A stretch of 18,459 nucleotides of DNA. Source: an uncultured Burkholderiales bacterium. Its GTDB lineage: Bacteria > Pseudomonadota > Gammaproteobacteria > Burkholderiales > Burkholderiaceae. Positions within the stretch are counted from its first letter, which is position 1, and each line of letters opens with the position of its first letter. Made by a program: the position numbers and the translations under genes. This document shows positions 1-6,635 of this stretch, piece after piece. The DNA lies in NCBI GenBank assembly GCA_937891045.1, contig CALBEV010000117.1:1-18459 (forward strand). Reading direction: 5' to 3'. Below the pieces are notes generated by a model that did not search any database, was not told the origin of the DNA, and saw only the letters and a list, made by a program, of their open reading frames with translations.

Positions 1-537
1 ACGGGGCTTGACCACTACAACATTTGGCAACAACAAAAACGCCTGGTGCTCCAACATGCTGGCAATACGACGCAACTGGCTTTTGTACATGCCGGTGCCA
101 TCAGCTTGGTGCATGCGGGCGCCACCACCGCGCATGGCTTGTCGGTCGGCGGCAAATGCCTTCACGGTTTCAGGCGTGAAACTGGCCATCACTTGGGCCG
201 CGCCTTGCGGTTGAAAGTTGTAGGCCATGGCCACCGGAAACAACAAGGTGTCGGCCCATTGCGCCACGCTGCGCACCAAGCCTTTGGGGGCTTTGTTGTA
301 GAGCGAGGGCGTGGGTGCCACCTGCTCCAGCACATCGCAAATGAGCGCGGTGTCGCAGTACACATCCGCGCCGATTTGCAGCACCGGTGTTTTGCGGTAG
401 CCGCCCGTGAGGGGCATCAGGTCCGGTTTGGGCATGACCGATGGAATCATCACGCTGTGCCAGGCAAGCTGTTTGAAACCAAAGACAGCGCGGATTTGTT
501 CTGCGAACGGTGACGCGGGGTAGTGGTGAAGAATCAT
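1..537 (-). CDS. Glutathione S-transferase family protein (3' end outside window)
   Basis: The reading frame opens with ATG at 537 and stays open to base 1, so 179 residues are visible and the C-terminus is missing. The N-terminal 75 residues look like the thioredoxin-fold domain of a GST: an opening beta strand (MILHHYP) followed by SPFAEQIR, where Ser9 is at the place of the usual catalytic Ser/Cys, then TPVLQIG with the cis-proline at residue 51, and DTALI (62-66) in the position of the family's ES-A-I glutathione-binding turn. The later part is helical, as expected for the all-alpha C-terminal domain. It starts 6 bases after the reductase stop codon and so belongs to the same transcript. 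The family conjugates glutathione to electrophiles or reduces them; the substrate cannot be read from the sequence. It is the last visible gene of the catabolic run. Confidence 0.85.
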   Translation of the reverse strand, partial: MILHHYPASPFAEQIRAVFGFKQLAWHSVMIPSVMPKPDLMPLTGGYRKTPVLQIGADVYCDTALICDVLEQVAPTPSLYNKAPKGLVRSVAQWADTLLFPVAMAYNFQPQGAAQVMASFTPETVKAFAADRQAMRGGGARMHQADGTGMYKSQLRRIASMLEHQAFLLLPNVVVVKPR

Positions 538-543
538 GGCGGA

Positions 544-1557
544 TTAAATTTGAACAACTTGTTTGCCGAAGTTTTGGCCCTTGAGCAAACCGAAGAAAGC
601 TGCTGGTGCGCTGGCCAAACCTGCTGCCACGGTTTCGCGTGGGCGAAACTTGCCACTGCCCACCAGTCCGCCGAGTTCTTGCAAAGCCAGCGGCCAATCA
701 TCTGGGTGTTCGCTGACGATGAAGCCCTGCACTTTCATGCGGTTCACCAGAATCAGTGACGGGTTGGCCATGGGCAGCGTTTGACCGTTGTAGCCGGCGA
801 TCATGCCGCAGACCGCGATGCTGCTGAAATGGTTCATGCGCAACATGACGGCATCCAACACCATGCCACCCACATTTTCAAAATGGCCATCGATGCCGTC
901 TGGACAAGCCTCTTTCAAGGCTTTCGACAAGGACAGATAGTCTTTGTGTTGTTTGTAGTCGATGCAGGCGTCAAAGCCAAGTTCTTTCACCACATAGTCG
1001 CATTTGTCTTGTCCACCGGCGATACCGACCACGCGGCAACCACGTGCATTGGCCAGCGCACCAAAGGCGCTGCCTACTGCGCCACTGGCGGCACTCACAG
1101 TAAGCGTTTGACCTGCCTTGGCTTCGATGATGCGCACCAAGCCATGCCATGCGGTGACGCCGGGCATGCCCACGGCACCCAGGTAATGGCTGATCGGCAC
1201 GTGGGTGGTGTCCACCTTGCGCAGCATGCCGGGGGTGTCGGCATCGACCACGCTGTAGGTTTGCCAACCGCCCATGCCGACCACTTTGTCGCCCGCTGCA
1301 AATTTGGGGTGACGGCTCTCGAGCACTTCACCCACGGTGCCACCAATCATCACGCTGTTGAGCGGCTGCGGCAGGGTGTAGCTTTTGGTGTCGTTCATGC
1401 GGCCACGCATGTAGGGGTCGAGGCTGAGAAAGGCGTGTTTGACCAAGACTTGTTTGTCTTGCAAGGCCGGGGTGTCCAGGGTGACCAACTTGAAGTTGTC
1501 GGCCGTGGGTTCGCCGGTGGGGCGGCTGACCAAATGGATTTGAGGGTTTTGGGGCAT
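544..1557 (-). CDS. NADP-dependent medium-chain reductase (CurA/prostaglandin reductase type)
   Basis: A 337-residue member of the zinc-independent medium-chain dehydrogenase/reductase superfamily, in the PTGR/LTB4 12-hydroxydehydrogenase and E. coli CurA branch, which reduces the C=C bond of alpha,beta-unsaturated carbonyls with NADPH. Visible features are LDPYMRGRM (47-55) typical of this branch, the Rossmann nucleotide loop AASGAVGS (156-163), a basic patch after it, and FENVGG (226-231). There are no structural zinc cysteines. Length is normal for the family. An SD-like AGGAGA lies just upstream of the ATG. It follows the SDR gene by 15 bases and precedes the GST gene by 6. In this operon it could reduce enoyl or enone intermediates or detoxify unsaturated carbonyls; that role is inferred from context only. 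Confidence 0.88.
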   Translation of the reverse strand: MPQNPQIHLVSRPTGEPTADNFKLVTLDTPALQDKQVLVKHAFLSLDPYMRGRMNDTKSYTLPQPLNSVMIGGTVGEVLESRHPKFAAGDKVVGMGGWQTYSVVDADTPGMLRKVDTTHVPISHYLGAVGMPGVTAWHGLVRIIEAKAGQTLTVSAASGAVGSAFGALANARGCRVVGIAGGQDKCDYVVKELGFDACIDYKQHKDYLSLSKALKEACPDGIDGHFENVGGMVLDAVMLRMNHFSSIAVCGMIAGYNGQTLPMANPSLILVNRMKVQGFIVSEHPDDWPLALQELGGLVGSGKFRPRETVAAGLASAPAAFFGLLKGQNFGKQVVQI

Positions 1558-1572
1558 GTGATTCTCCTGAAG

Positions 1573-2364
1573 TTATCCGCCGGTGATGCAAGACACACCG
1601 CCGTCGATGGCCAGCCATTGGCCGGTGATGTGTTTGCCTGCATCGGATGCAAACAACACGGTGATGCCTTTCAAATCTTCGTCGTCACCCAAGCGTCGCA
1701 AAGGCGCATGGGCGGTCAACACGTCTTCGCCATAGGTCTCGAACGTGCCAGCCGTCATTTTGCTGGGGAAAAAGCCGGGGCAAATGGAATTGACGCGGAT
1801 GTTGTGAACGCCCCATTCGCCAGCCAGTGCACACGAGAAATTGATGACCGCGGCTTTCGAGGTGTTGTAGGCGATGGTGTTGATGCCGGTGGGGTTGCCG
1901 CCCAAGCCGGTGATGGACGCGATATTGACAATGCTGCCACTGCGGCGTGGAATCATGCTGTGCTTGCCGATGTATTGGCTCAAGATGAAATAGCCGCGCA
2001 CATTCAGGTTCATCACCTTGTCCCAGCCCTCAATCGGATGGTCTTCAGCGGGTGCACCCCAGGCCGCACCGGCGTTGTTAAGCAACACATCGACATGGCC
2101 AAATTGTTTCAAGGTGTGTTCACCCAGATTTTTCAAATCGTGTTCATCGGCACAGTTGGCGGCCATCCAATGGGCATCAATGCCGGCAGCTTTCAATTCA
2201 GCCACGGCTTGCTCTAGTTCTGCGGCCTTGCGTGACGCGATCATCACTTTGGCACCCGCCTCGCCCAAGGCATGCGCCATTTGCAAACCCAGGCCGCGCG
2301 AGCCCCCGGTCACCAAGGCGGTTTTGCCGGTCAAATCAAACAGTTGTTTCACAGTGCGGGTCAT
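1573..2364 (-). CDS. SDR family NAD(P)-dependent oxidoreductase
   Basis: A 263-residue classical short-chain dehydrogenase. The cofactor motif TGGSRGLG is at 19-26, NNAG at 96-99, the structural/catalytic Asn near 121, the active-site Ser in NIAS at 150, and the catalytic YNTSK at 166-170. The C-terminal ITGQWLAIDGG is typical. The Ser-Tyr spacing (16) is slightly longer than the usual 13, because of a GGNPTG insert. The ATG at 2364 was chosen because AAGGAACC lies just upstream and the family N-terminus (LTGKTALVTGG) begins shortly after; longer in-frame starts run into the preceding gene. It lies 23 bases after the acyl-CoA dehydrogenase stop. Likely a 3-hydroxyacyl/3-oxoacyl or alcohol dehydrogenase in the same pathway; the substrate is unknown. 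Confidence 0.9.
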   Translation of the reverse strand: MTRTVKQLFDLTGKTALVTGGSRGLGLQMAHALGEAGAKVMIASRKAAELEQAVAELKAAGIDAHWMAANCADEHDLKNLGEHTLKQFGHVDVLLNNAGAAWGAPAEDHPIEGWDKVMNLNVRGYFILSQYIGKHSMIPRRSGSIVNIASITGLGGNPTGINTIAYNTSKAAVINFSCALAGEWGVHNIRVNSICPGFFPSKMTAGTFETYGEDVLTAHAPLRRLGDDEDLKGITVLFASDAGKHITGQWLAIDGGVSCITGG

Positions 2365-2387
2365 CTCAGGTTCCTTCGGTGTCAACA

Positions 2388-4217
2388 TCAAAAAGCATCT
2401 TCGGGCATGTGGGCGCAGGTCGCGTCTTGACTTGCAACCACGTTCAACCATGCGCCAATTTTGGGCAACTCGTAGTGGTAGAAAAATTGACACGCTTGGC
2501 GGCGTCCCACATGAGCCGCCTCTGTGCCCGTGCTGGCCAAGTGCAATTCCAACCAAATCCAGGCCAACACCGTGTGACCAAAGGCTTGCATGTAGGGCAC
2601 GGCGTTGGCTAGACTCAGGGCGGGGTCTGTCCCCTGCCAAGCCGCATGGGTGGCTTGCAGCACATCGCTCCACGCGTTTTGCAATGCCTGTGCATAGGCT
2701 TTGGTTTCTTCGGTGTGGGCCTTGGCCATGGTGGCTTGCATGCGCTCGCCCAACAGCGTGAGTCCCAGGCCTTTGTCCATCAATACTTTGCGCCCCAGCA
2801 AGTCCATGGCTTGAATGCCGTGGGTGCCTTCATGGATCATGTTCAGGCGTTGATCGCGCCAATACTGCTCCACTGGGAAGTCGCGCGTGTAGCCATAGCC
2901 GCCATGAATTTGGATGGCCAAACTGTTGGCTTCCAGGCACCATTCGCTGGGCCAACTTTTGATGATGGGTGTCAACACTTCCAGCAACCACTGGGCTTGA
3001 TGTTGTTGCTCAGGGTTACCGGTGTGCAAGTCATCTACCAGGGTGGCGCCATACAAACCCAGCGCCAGTGCGCCTTCGCCATAGGCTTTTTGCGCCAACA
3101 GCATGCGCTTGATGTCGGCGTGTTCAATCAAACGCACCGGGGCTTGCGCCGGGTCTTTGCCCGCCGGGCCCACTGGGCGGCCTTGGGTGCGGGTTTGGGC
3201 ATAGTTCAGCGAGGCGTAGTAGCCCGCCAAACCCAACATGGTGGCGGCCAGACCGACACCAATGCGGGCTTCGTTCATCATGTGGAACATGCATTGCAAG
3301 CCTTTGCCCGGCTCGCCCACCAAATAGCCGATCGCCCCAGCACCACCGCGCACAGGGTAGGTTCCTTCACCAAAATTCAGCAAGGTGTTGACCGTGCCGC
3401 GCCAACCCAGTTTGTGGTTCAAACCGGCCAAGGCCACATCATTGCGTTCACCCGTGAGCTGACCTTGTGTGTCCACCAAATTTTTGGGCACGATGAAGAG
3501 CGAAATGCCTTTGGTACCCGGGATGGTTTTGCCGTCAGCCCCGGGAATTTTGGCCAACACCAAATGAATGATGTTCTCGCTCAATTCATGGTCGCCGGTG
3601 GAGATCCACATCTTGTGGCCCTTGAGCCGAAACCGGGGGCCCAAGGGGTCTTGCAAGTGGTCTGCGCCATCGGGGGTGGCGCGGGTGGCCACATCCGACA
3701 ACGACGACCCGGCTTGTGGTTCGCTCAGGCACATGGTGCCCGTGAATCGCCCGTTGAATTCGTTCAGAGCAAACACTTCTTTTTGCAACACGCTGCCATG
3801 CTTCATGAGCAAATTCGCATTGCCCACGGTGAGCATGCCGCCGCCGATGCTGACGGAGGCACACGCAAAAAAAGCATTGGCGGCCGCCTCGACGGTGAAT
3901 GGCAATTGCATGCCACCGATGTCATGGCTTTGTGACGCGCTCAACATGCCACTGTCGACATACGCTTGGTGAGCATCGCGGGTGGACTCGGGCAAAACAA
4001 CCCGCAACCCGCCTTGGCCGTCAGGCTCGGTGCGTGGTTCTTGTATATCCACTTCACGGTTGAAGGGCGCAAATTTGTCACGGGCGATGCGCTCGCAGGT
4101 GTCAAGAACCGCGTCAAATGTTTCGCGACTGTGGTCGGCAAACCGAGGTCGTTGCGTCAAATCTTGAACGCGCAACCAGTCGTGAAGTAGAAATTGCAGA
4201 CAAGCAGAAAGATGCAT
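2388..4217 (-). CDS. Acyl-CoA dehydrogenase, large DmdC-like type
   Basis: A 609-residue FAD-dependent acyl-CoA dehydrogenase, about 200 residues longer than the short/medium-chain enzymes and matching the size of the DmdC (3-methylmercaptopropionyl-CoA dehydrogenase)-like group with its extra C-terminal domain. Visible: the FAD/substrate loop TGTMCLSEPQAGSS (159-172), KMWISTGDHE (202-211), the helical C-terminal half, IHGGYGYTRD (437-446) and IHEGTHGIQA (461-470), whose Glu463 is the likely catalytic base. Residues 500-609 form the additional helical domain. It oxidises an acyl-CoA to the 2-enoyl-CoA and passes electrons to ETF; chain type is not decidable. The ATG at 4217 is preferred because MHLSACLQFLLHDWL resembles the family N-terminus; upstream codons look non-coding. 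Only a weak SD is present. The 119-base gap upstream holds a palindrome and a hairpin, so it may have its own promoter. Confidence 0.9.
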   Translation of the reverse strand: MHLSACLQFLLHDWLRVQDLTQRPRFADHSRETFDAVLDTCERIARDKFAPFNREVDIQEPRTEPDGQGGLRVVLPESTRDAHQAYVDSGMLSASQSHDIGGMQLPFTVEAAANAFFACASVSIGGGMLTVGNANLLMKHGSVLQKEVFALNEFNGRFTGTMCLSEPQAGSSLSDVATRATPDGADHLQDPLGPRFRLKGHKMWISTGDHELSENIIHLVLAKIPGADGKTIPGTKGISLFIVPKNLVDTQGQLTGERNDVALAGLNHKLGWRGTVNTLLNFGEGTYPVRGGAGAIGYLVGEPGKGLQCMFHMMNEARIGVGLAATMLGLAGYYASLNYAQTRTQGRPVGPAGKDPAQAPVRLIEHADIKRMLLAQKAYGEGALALGLYGATLVDDLHTGNPEQQHQAQWLLEVLTPIIKSWPSEWCLEANSLAIQIHGGYGYTRDFPVEQYWRDQRLNMIHEGTHGIQAMDLLGRKVLMDKGLGLTLLGERMQATMAKAHTEETKAYAQALQNAWSDVLQATHAAWQGTDPALSLANAVPYMQAFGHTVLAWIWLELHLASTGTEAAHVGRRQACQFFYHYELPKIGAWLNVVASQDATCAHMPEDAF

Positions 4218-4253
4218 GGCACGACACAAAAAAAGGCAAGAATGACCACTGTA

Positions 4254-4268
4254 GCAGTCATTGACTGC
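4254..4268. promoter_or_regulatory. 15-bp palindrome upstream of the acyl-CoA dehydrogenase gene
   Basis: GCAGTCA and TGACTGC are perfect 7-base inverted arms around a single T, centred at 4261, about 44 bases before the acyl-CoA dehydrogenase start codon. A second, overlapping inverted pair, AATGAC and GTCATT, lies at 4241-4262. The position and symmetry suit a repressor or activator operator for an internal promoter of the downstream four genes. No convincing -35/-10 pair was found, so the promoter itself is inferred. Confidence 0.45.
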
Positions 4269-4301
4269 CGCGATTGACTCTGAGATGACACCTCTGGCCT
4301 G

Positions 4302-4326
4302 GCCACTGCCCCTTGTTGGCAGTGGC
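4302..4326. other. Stem-loop after the small secreted protein gene
   Basis: GCCACTGCC (4302-4310) and GGCAGTGGC (4318-4326) form a perfect 9-bp GC-rich stem with a 7-base loop. On the minus-strand transcript it begins about 10 bases after the TAG of the upstream gene. No U-run follows on either strand, so it is not a standard intrinsic terminator. It could be an mRNA 3'-end stabiliser, an attenuating hairpin, or part of a Rho-dependent end that separates the sodC part from the acyl-CoA dehydrogenase part of the run. Confidence 0.5.
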
Positions 4327-4336
4327 ATTGAGAACG

Positions 4337-4891
4337 CTAGAGCGGGCTTTGGCGGGGACGCTGAAAATGCAAGCTCAAATCACAACTGCCCCCGCCTGCA
4401 AACCAACGTGCTTCAACCTTGGACTGCGGTGACAACCAAGTTTGCGACACCGTGGCATTGCCACGGGTGTAAGAGGCCAACGAGTGCGGCATGCCCAAGC
4501 GTGGAGACAGTGCATGCACCCAGTCTTGGGCCCGCGCTTTGCAAACCTGATGGGTCACGGCAGCACCTTGGTGCGGCACGCTTGCCACGATTTCGACAAT
4601 CTGCCCGCCAGCATCGGCCATGGCCATGACGGTGGCAGACATGCCAGCCACCGTGGCTGTCACGACCGATTGATCACGTTCATCACAACCGGGCCCGATT
4701 TGCAATGCAGCGCGGTCCCATGCAGCCATATGCTGCGCGGCCGTTTGCAGGGCGGATCCAAGCCGAAAGCTGCTCAGCCCCTGAGGATGAAGGGTCAAGT
4801 GAGGTGAGGTGGTATCGGCACAGGCCAAGCTGGATGCCAAGGTCAGCCAGCTCGCCACACCAGTGGCGCAAAACGCCTGCCAGCCGTTCAC
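4337..4891 (-). CDS. Small secreted protein of unknown function
   Basis: A 184-residue protein that I do not recognise. It begins with GTG at 4891, which overlaps the sodC stop as GTGA, so translation is probably coupled to sodC. The first 25 residues resemble a signal peptide (hydrophobic stretch ending SLACA before DTTSP) but lack the usual Lys/Arg at the N-terminus, which lowers certainty. The predicted mature part contains three cysteines (69, 117, 170), allowing one disulfide in the periplasm. The stretch GLSSFRLGSALQTAAQHM (38-55) is faintly like the amphipathic opening of small periplasmic domains such as BamE/SmpA, but this is too weak to assign. Co-translation with SodC suggests an envelope or periplasmic role. 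The frame has no alternative coding reading of similar quality on the other strand. Confidence 0.7.
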   Translation of the reverse strand: MNGWQAFCATGVASWLTLASSLACADTTSPHLTLHPQGLSSFRLGSALQTAAQHMAAWDRAALQIGPGCDERDQSVVTATVAGMSATVMAMADAGGQIVEIVASVPHQGAAVTHQVCKARAQDWVHALSPRLGMPHSLASYTRGNATVSQTWLSPQSKVEARWFAGGGSCDLSLHFQRPRQSPL

Positions 4892-5424
4892 TGCACAGGC
4901 TTGACCACGCCGCAGTAACGACGGGCACCGGCTCCCCCAATGGGTTGGGCCAAATGATCGTCGCGGTTCTCGTGGATCACGATGGCCGCTCCGTTGTCGT
5001 CAAGCAGCGCAGGTCGGCCACCTTGTCCGCTGAGGCTGGCCAGCATGGTGAACAACTCCACCTCCACCGACCCATCAGCATGCACCATCAAATTGGGAAG
5101 ATCACCAGCATCAGGCCCTTCGGGGTTCATCAGCCCGTGCTTTTTGGCAGCAGGGTTCAGGTGGGCACCGGATGCCACAAAACCTTTGTCACCATCGGCG
5201 CAAGTGCCGACCTGATGGACGTGCATGCCTTTGGGCCCTGCAGGCAAACCCTTGGCGCTGACGTGCAGCAAGATGCCATGGGGGCCATCGGTGAAGCGAA
5301 CTTCACCAACGACTTGACCTGCGCGGTCTTGCAGCACTGCCATGGCTTGATTGCTGGCTTGGGCGGACGCTGTGAACGTCAGTGCAAGCAAGCTTGGCAA
5401 GACGGCCATCCATGTGTTCTTCAT
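4888..5424 (-). CDS. sodC: Periplasmic Cu-Zn superoxide dismutase
   Basis: A 178-residue Cu-Zn SOD that converts superoxide to oxygen and hydrogen peroxide in the periplasm. Residues 1-23 form a signal peptide (MKNTW, hydrophobic core, cleavage near AQA-SNQ). Copper ligands are His68 and His70 (GMHVHQ), bridging His88 (SGAHLNP) and His151 (VIHENRDDH). Zinc ligands are His88, His96 and Asp108; the remaining zinc position, His in the family, is Asp105 (GPDAGDL). The disulfide cysteines are Cys75 and Cys171, and the active-site arginine is Arg168 (GAGARRYCG). The sequence is otherwise intact and of normal length. AAGGAA lies 7 bases before the ATG. It starts 26 bases after the thiolase stop and overlaps the next gene, so it appears to be expressed with the beta-oxidation genes. 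Confidence 0.95.
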   Translation of the reverse strand: MKNTWMAVLPSLLALTFTASAQASNQAMAVLQDRAGQVVGEVRFTDGPHGILLHVSAKGLPAGPKGMHVHQVGTCADGDKGFVASGAHLNPAAKKHGLMNPEGPDAGDLPNLMVHADGSVEVELFTMLASLSGQGGRPALLDDNGAAIVIHENRDDHLAQPIGGAGARRYCGVVKPVQ

Positions 5425-5450
5425 TGAAATTCCTTCATGATTGAAAAGCG

Positions 5451-6626
5451 TTACAACACCTCAAACACACCAGCCGCGCCCATGCCGCCGCCAATGCACA
5501 TGGTGACGCAAACACGTTTGGCACCACGGCGTTTGCCTTCAATCAGGGCATGGCCGGTCAGGCGTTGACCGCTGACACCATAGGGGTGGCCCACCGCGAT
5601 GGCGCCGCCATTCACGTTCAGCAGTTCAGCGGGAATACCCAGCTTGTCGCGACAGAACAGCACCTGAACTGCAAAGGCTTCATTCAATTCCCACAGGTCG
5701 ATGTCTTGCACCGTCAGACCCAAACGTTTCAACACTTTGGGAATGGCATACACCGGTCCGATGCCCATTTCATCCGGTTCACAACCGGCCACCGCAAAGC
5801 CCAAGAAACGGCCCAGCGGTTTCAAATTGCGCTTGGAGGCCAAGTCTTCGCTCATGATGACGCAAGCACCGGCACCATCGGAAAACTGGGACGCGTTGCC
5901 AGCCGACACCACGCCACCGGGCATGGCGGGTTTGATGCCTGCAATGCCTTCTTTGGTTGTGCCATCGCGCAGACCTTCATCCACACTGACGGTGACTTGC
6001 TTGGTCATCATGCCCATGACTTTGTCGACCACACCGGCTTGCACCGTGATGGGTGCGATTTCATCGCTGAACTTGCCTGCCGCTTGCGCAGCACACGCTT
6101 TTTGCTGGCTGGCGGCACCGTACTCGTCCGTGGCATCACGGCCGATGTTGTAGCGCTTGGCCACTTGCTCGGCGGTTTGCAACATGTTCCAGTAAATCTC
6201 TGGTTTTTTCTTGTTGAGTGCCGGGTCCATCAGCATGTGCTGGTTCATTTCTTGTTGCACACAGGAAATGCTTTCCACACCACCGGCCACATACACCTCG
6301 CCTTCACCCGCGATGATGCGTTGTGAAGCCAGCGCGATGGTTTGCAAACCGGAAGAACAAAAACGGTTGATGGTCAGGCCACTGACGGTGACGGGGCATT
6401 CGGCCATCAGGGCGATTTGACGCGCGATGTTGGCACCGGTGGCTCCCTCGGGGTTGGCGCAACCCATGATCACGTCTTCGACTTCGTTGGCTTCGATGCC
6501 TGCGCGGGCAATGGCGTGTTTGACCGCGTGGCCACCCAAGGTGGCACCGTGGGTCATGTTGAAAGCACCGCGCCAACTTTTGGCCAAGGGGGTGCGGGCG
6601 GTTGAAACAATGACAGCGTTGGTCAT
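5451..6626 (-). CDS. Acetyl-CoA acyltransferase (thiolase), FadA-like
   Basis: A 391-residue degradative thiolase that cleaves 3-oxoacyl-CoA with CoA to acetyl-CoA and a shortened acyl-CoA. The nucleophile Cys90 is in NRFCSSG, ELNEAFA is at 313-319, the active-site His347 is in VGHPYGVSG, and the general acid/base Cys377 is in [11 protein letters not shown]. The GHPYGVSG variant, rather than the common GHPLGASG, marks a particular thiolase subfamily. Length is normal. It starts 9 bases after the FadB-like stop, with AAGGAACC just upstream of the ATG, so the two make the usual hydratase/dehydrogenase plus thiolase pair. Chain-length preference cannot be read. fadA/fadI are possible names, but I do not assign one. 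Confidence 0.94.
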   Translation of the reverse strand: MTNAVIVSTARTPLAKSWRGAFNMTHGATLGGHAVKHAIARAGIEANEVEDVIMGCANPEGATGANIARQIALMAECPVTVSGLTINRFCSSGLQTIALASQRIIAGEGEVYVAGGVESISCVQQEMNQHMLMDPALNKKKPEIYWNMLQTAEQVAKRYNIGRDATDEYGAASQQKACAAQAAGKFSDEIAPITVQAGVVDKVMGMMTKQVTVSVDEGLRDGTTKEGIAGIKPAMPGGVVSAGNASQFSDGAGACVIMSEDLASKRNLKPLGRFLGFAVAGCEPDEMGIGPVYAIPKVLKRLGLTVQDIDLWELNEAFAVQVLFCRDKLGIPAELLNVNGGAIAVGHPYGVSGQRLTGHALIEGKRRGAKRVCVTMCIGGGMGAAGVFEVL

Positions 6627-6635
6627 GGTGGTTCC

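Noticed and set aside
170..697. 175-codon minus-strand frame across the GST/MDR junction
   Set aside because: It overlaps two genes whose own frames carry conserved motifs; the composition is Arg/Ser-rich shadow.
781..2217. Long 478-codon plus-strand open frame opposite the MDR and SDR genes
   Set aside because: It is antisense to two well-supported enzymes, rich in His/Gln/Ala typical of a mirrored frame, with no recognisable motif.
2365..2673. N-terminal extension of the SDR protein
   Set aside because: The extra residues are antisense-like composition inside the dehydrogenase gene, while a good SD precedes the ATG at 2364.
2646..3935. 429-codon plus-strand open frame opposite the acyl-CoA dehydrogenase gene
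   Set aside because: It is a mirror of a gene with clear catalytic motifs; no domain or plausible start region.
5550..6326. 258-codon plus-strand open frame opposite the thiolase gene
   Set aside because: Antisense shadow; the composition is His-rich and it has no family resemblance.
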